The notes beneath the pieces are model-generated. The model made no database searches, was not told the DNA's origin, and saw only the letters and a list, made by a program, of their open reading frames with translations. A stretch of 14,930 bases of DNA from Faecalicatena sp. (lineage in GTDB: Bacteria > Bacillota > Clostridia > Lachnospirales > Lachnospiraceae). The stretch spans positions 1-14,930 of the forward strand of contig VSNK01000033.1 in the NCBI GenBank assembly GCA_009774255.1, given 5' to 3'. This document shows positions 12,480 to 14,930 of this stretch, in pieces. The position numbers and the translations under genes were made by a program. Numbering within the stretch: position 1 is the stretch's first letter; every line of letters begins with the position of its first letter.

Positions 12480-14891
12480 TCACATTTTCTCCAAAGCAAT
12501 CCCCACAATCTGTTTCGTCTTTTGGAGTGCCAGCCGGTAAACGACGTACAGGATCCCGGCGATGCCTGCCATCAGCAGTACCTCCATCAGCAGCATCCTC
12601 GCCTCAAATGTCTCCAGCCTCATATCGTTAAAATACGTCAGGAACAAGGAGAAGATACCGACGATCATGCAGCCCGCAGCCACAGGATATGCGAAGATCT
12701 TCCGGAGCTGTACTTTAATCACCTTCTCCTCATAGGCGTCATTGGCCCCGAGTTTTTTCAGGTCTTCAAAAAGCTGGCGGTTGTCCATGCCGATCGTGAC
12801 GCTCCTGATATAACTCATGATTCCCGCTGCTGTCAGCGAGATAATGGAAATATAGAGGCTGAGCAGCACGAATACCGCGACAAATTCCATAGCGTCCGCC
12901 TGCATCAGGATTTTGGAAAAGGGAGCATATTTCCAGTCACTGATCAGTTGGGTATTGTCAGGCGACATGTCGATCTCCCCGGTGTATCCATACTCCTTGC
13001 CTGCCGCCAGCGCCAGTGCTTCCTCATGGGCGTCATATAATTTGTAATGGTTGGAGAGGGAGGTCGCATGGGCAATATATTCCCGCTTTAACGCATCCGC
13101 GAAATCGTACATTGCCGGACAAAGCCTGCCCGTTCCGCAGGTGCACTTTTTGCCGGATAATGTATCCGTTCCCGCCGCGTCACGGGAGCCGTCAGCCTGA
13201 CCGGAATCCGCATCGGAATCTGCGTCAGAGGCCAGCGCCTTGCTGCCGGTCTGCACATGCCTGGCATTGAACAGGATATGTTTCTCACGCCACTCGTCCG
13301 TCAGCCTGCCGGAAAATTTCTCATAATCCGCATCGGACAGTATGAATGCAAACGGTTCGCTGGTCATTGCAAGATTGTCAGATTCCACGGTTCCGCAGAA
13401 TTCCGGTTCCATCTGCTCTCCTGTGACCGGATGCTCGATGGAGTTCAGGCAGTCAAAGCCGACCCAGAAATTTTCCTTGGATCCGGTGTTGGCAACGGTC
13501 AGATATTCCCCGTCTTTCAGGGATACCGCGGTACCGGAAATCCTTGCAAAATCCGAAGCTGATATAAAGGAAGACAATTTTTCATATTCCACGTCAAAAT
13601 ATCTCCTTTGGCCATCCATATCCCGTCCGGTGTAGCGGACGATCAGCTCCAGGGAGAAAAGTTCCTCATATCCGGACGGCATTTCGGAATCCTGAGAGTC
13701 CTGCCTGATTCCGGCTTCTTCCTGTGGTGTTCTGACTCTGTCCTGTTGGACTCCGGCTTCTTCCTGCAGTGTTCTGACTCCGTCCTGCCGGACTCCTGCT
13801 TCCTCCTGCGGTGTTTTGGCTCCGTCCTGTTGAGCATTTCCGGCAAATTCCACTCCATATTTTTCCGCCAGGGCCTCAATCTCTTCTCTGCCGATCTGGT
13901 CTTCCAAAGCCGGATAATGCAGGGAGTAATCATAGGCCGCCTCGCTGCCGCCCTCCACGCCGGTGTAATAATACATAACTCCCCAGAACGCCGAGAGTAT
14001 CATCACGAATACAAGCAGAGAGATGACGCACATATTACGGGTGGTCTGTCTGGCCGTAAAACGCATCAGGTTGGTGGAAATAATATTGCCGTAATACTTT
14101 TCCGGATTCTTCCCTTTTTTGGTGCGGCCTACCGAGCTCAATATGATCAGGTACAGGCCGGCCACACAGAGCAGATAGACGGCGTTCCAGACCACGGGCA
14201 TTCCCTGCCGGAATAAGCGGACAGTCAGTTGGGGAACGGCTATGCCAAGAAAAAGTCCTGCTGTCACCAGTGCGGCCCCAAGTTTTCCGCACCAGGGCCT
14301 GATCTCCCGCACCATCTCCGTCTTCCGGCCGGCATTCAGGATATCCATGATATTCGCCCGGCGGATGAAACGAGTTCCCAAAAACAGAATACAGAGGGAA
14401 AGCACTGCCGCGAACAGAAGACCCGCGAAGATCCCTGTGAATCCGATGCTGTACCTCATCTGTGCCGTGTTGATCACCAGCGTCCGGAATAACTTCCAGA
14501 TCAGCCAGGACGCGGGCACAGCCAGCACGACTCCCCCAAAAATATATTTTACCGTGACCGCAGCCAGCTCTTCAAATAGCTGCCGTGCCAGGTCCTTTTT
14601 TTGCGCGCCCAGCGCCAGCATAACCCCGAATTCCCTGCTCTTTTTGCGGAAAAAGAGACTGCTTCCATACAGGGTGAAGATCAGGCAGCCGATCACCACC
14701 ACGCCTAACATCAGCCACATCAGTTTCCGCGTGTCCCCGCCCGGCGGCAGGAATCCCTGGATGGATGGGGAGAAATACATGATCGTAAAAGAAGAAACTA
14801 ACAGCACGGACAGCAGGATACAGATTCCAAGCATCCGGTACTGCTCCTGGTTTTTCCTGCGCAGCTTTGCCGTGATCTTACTCATTGTCAT
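12480..14891 (-). CDS. BceB-type ABC transporter permease (FtsX-like), large ectodomain
   Basis: Membrane permease of 803 residues. Ten hydrophobic helices are visible in the BceB order: about 22-40, 60-82, 112-134, 150-173, 205-221, 234-253 and 286-309, then a long extracellular domain (about 310-660), then 670-695, 737-755 and 770-790. The segment SREFGVMLALGAQKKDL after helix 2 is the FtsX-family signature. Family members sense and detoxify peptide antibiotics such as bacitracin or lantibiotics with a BceA ATPase and often a two-component system, none of which is complete in this window. The ectodomain contains three 14-residue repeats, an Asp/Ser-rich segment and a CTCGTGRLC cysteine cluster. 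The ATG at 14891 has GGGAGG at 8 nt; the in-frame GTG at 14900 is too near that site. Confidence 0.9.
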   Translation of the reverse strand: MTMSKITAKLRRKNQEQYRMLGICILLSVLLVSSFTIMYFSPSIQGFLPPGGDTRKLMWLMLGVVVIGCLIFTLYGSSLFFRKKSREFGVMLALGAQKKDLARQLFEELAAVTVKYIFGGVVLAVPASWLIWKLFRTLVINTAQMRYSIGFTGIFAGLLFAAVLSLCILFLGTRFIRRANIMDILNAGRKTEMVREIRPWCGKLGAALVTAGLFLGIAVPQLTVRLFRQGMPVVWNAVYLLCVAGLYLIILSSVGRTKKGKNPEKYYGNIISTNLMRFTARQTTRNMCVISLLVFVMILSAFWGVMYYYTGVEGGSEAAYDYSLHYPALEDQIGREEIEALAEKYGVEFAGNAQQDGAKTPQEEAGVRQDGVRTLQEEAGVQQDRVRTPQEEAGIRQDSQDSEMPSGYEELFSLELIVRYTGRDMDGQRRYFDVEYEKLSSFISASDFARISGTAVSLKDGEYLTVANTGSKENFWVGFDCLNSIEHPVTGEQMEPEFCGTVESDNLAMTSEPFAFILSDADYEKFSGRLTDEWREKHILFNARHVQTGSKALASDADSDADSGQADGSRDAAGTDTLSGKKCTCGTGRLCPAMYDFADALKREYIAHATSLSNHYKLYDAHEEALALAAGKEYGYTGEIDMSPDNTQLISDWKYAPFSKILMQADAMEFVAVFVLLSLYISIISLTAAGIMSYIRSVTIGMDNRQLFEDLKKLGANDAYEEKVIKVQLRKIFAYPVAAGCMIVGIFSLFLTYFNDMRLETFEARMLLMEVLLMAGIAGILYVVYRLALQKTKQIVGIALEKM
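13704..13829 (-). repeat. Three 42-bp tandem repeats in the permease ectodomain
   Basis: Three consecutive 14-residue units encoded here follow the pattern QDGxRTxQEEAGxR: QDGAKTPQEEAGVR, QDGVRTLQEEAGVQ and QDRVRTPQEEAGIR, followed by a partial QDS. Copies differ by a few bases, so expansion is older than that of the 21-bp repeats near 5.7 kb. They form a charged insertion early in the extracellular domain. Confidence 0.9.
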
Positions 14892-14896
14892 CGCTG

Positions 14897-14930
14897 TCAC
14901 CTCCCTTTACATGACCGGAGGACCTCATGC
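14897..14930 (-). CDS. Possible C-terminal end of an upstream gene, partial
   Basis: One minus-strand frame is open from the right edge through ten codons (HEVLRSCKGR) to a TGA at 14897-14899, 5 nt before the permease ATG at 14891. BceB permeases normally follow a BceA ATPase, so this could be its tail, but ten residues are too few to identify and a second frame also stays open across the edge. Confidence 0.3.
   Translation of the reverse strand, partial: HEVLRSCKGR

Noticed and set aside
12288..13040. 250-codon plus-strand frame
   Set aside because: It starts inside the palindromic element and continues antisense to the permease; composition and lack of a start signal argue against a gene.

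Overview
The window looks like chromosomal DNA from a gut Lachnospiraceae-type Firmicute (Clostridium cluster XIVa). The basis is moderate GC, strong AGGAGG-type ribosome binding sites, occasional TTG/GTG starts, and the mix of families: an Fe-S Old Yellow Enzyme, a GPH sugar symporter, an AraC regulator fused to a GH39-like domain, and a BceB-like permease. Genus is not resolved. Nearly everything lies on the minus strand; only two small genes near 5.1-6.0 kb run on the plus strand.

Layout. 1-1302: N-terminal 434 codons of an OYE-type flavin oxidoreductase with a 4Fe-4S motif and the start of a C-terminal dinucleotide-binding domain, cut by the window edge. 1413-2279: a LysR regulator with its own terminator. 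2303-4806: a DUF1186/SEC-C protein, an unrecognised charged helical protein starting at TTG, and a truncated AbiEii-like nucleotidyltransferase remnant, probably from one promoter at 4929-4957. 5129-5955 (plus): two small proteins of unknown role, the second a coiled coil with three identical 21-bp repeats, closed by a strong terminator.

6020-11343 is a carbohydrate-response locus read right to left: an AraC-type regulator with a C-terminal GH39-like (beta-xylosidase fold) domain, a GPH-family symporter, a frameshifted fragment resembling the C-terminal carbohydrate-binding end of a glycosidase, and an Fe-S flavodoxin-like oxidoreductase with an added zinc ribbon. In the regulator's GH39 domain the acid/base glutamate position appears to be Asn while the nucleophile glutamate remains, which suggests a sugar sensor rather than an enzyme. 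The decayed fragment suggests that a glycosidase once sat beside the transporter.

11554-12112 is a Phd/YefM-RelE/ParE type II toxin-antitoxin operon with a near-consensus promoter studded with TGATATA boxes and a 22-bp perfect terminator stem. 12254-12459 is a palindromic, non-coding MITE-like element; a partial copy of one end sits just downstream of the AraC-GH39 gene. 12480-14891 is a ten-helix BceB-type ABC permease with a large ectodomain holding three 14-residue tandem repeats; the tail of a further upstream gene may be present at the right edge.

I see no CRISPR array, tRNA, rRNA, phage or recognisable conjugation module. The most unusual item is the AraC-GH39 pseudoenzyme locus. It is not a clearly new system, because AraC-GH39 fusions are a known architecture.
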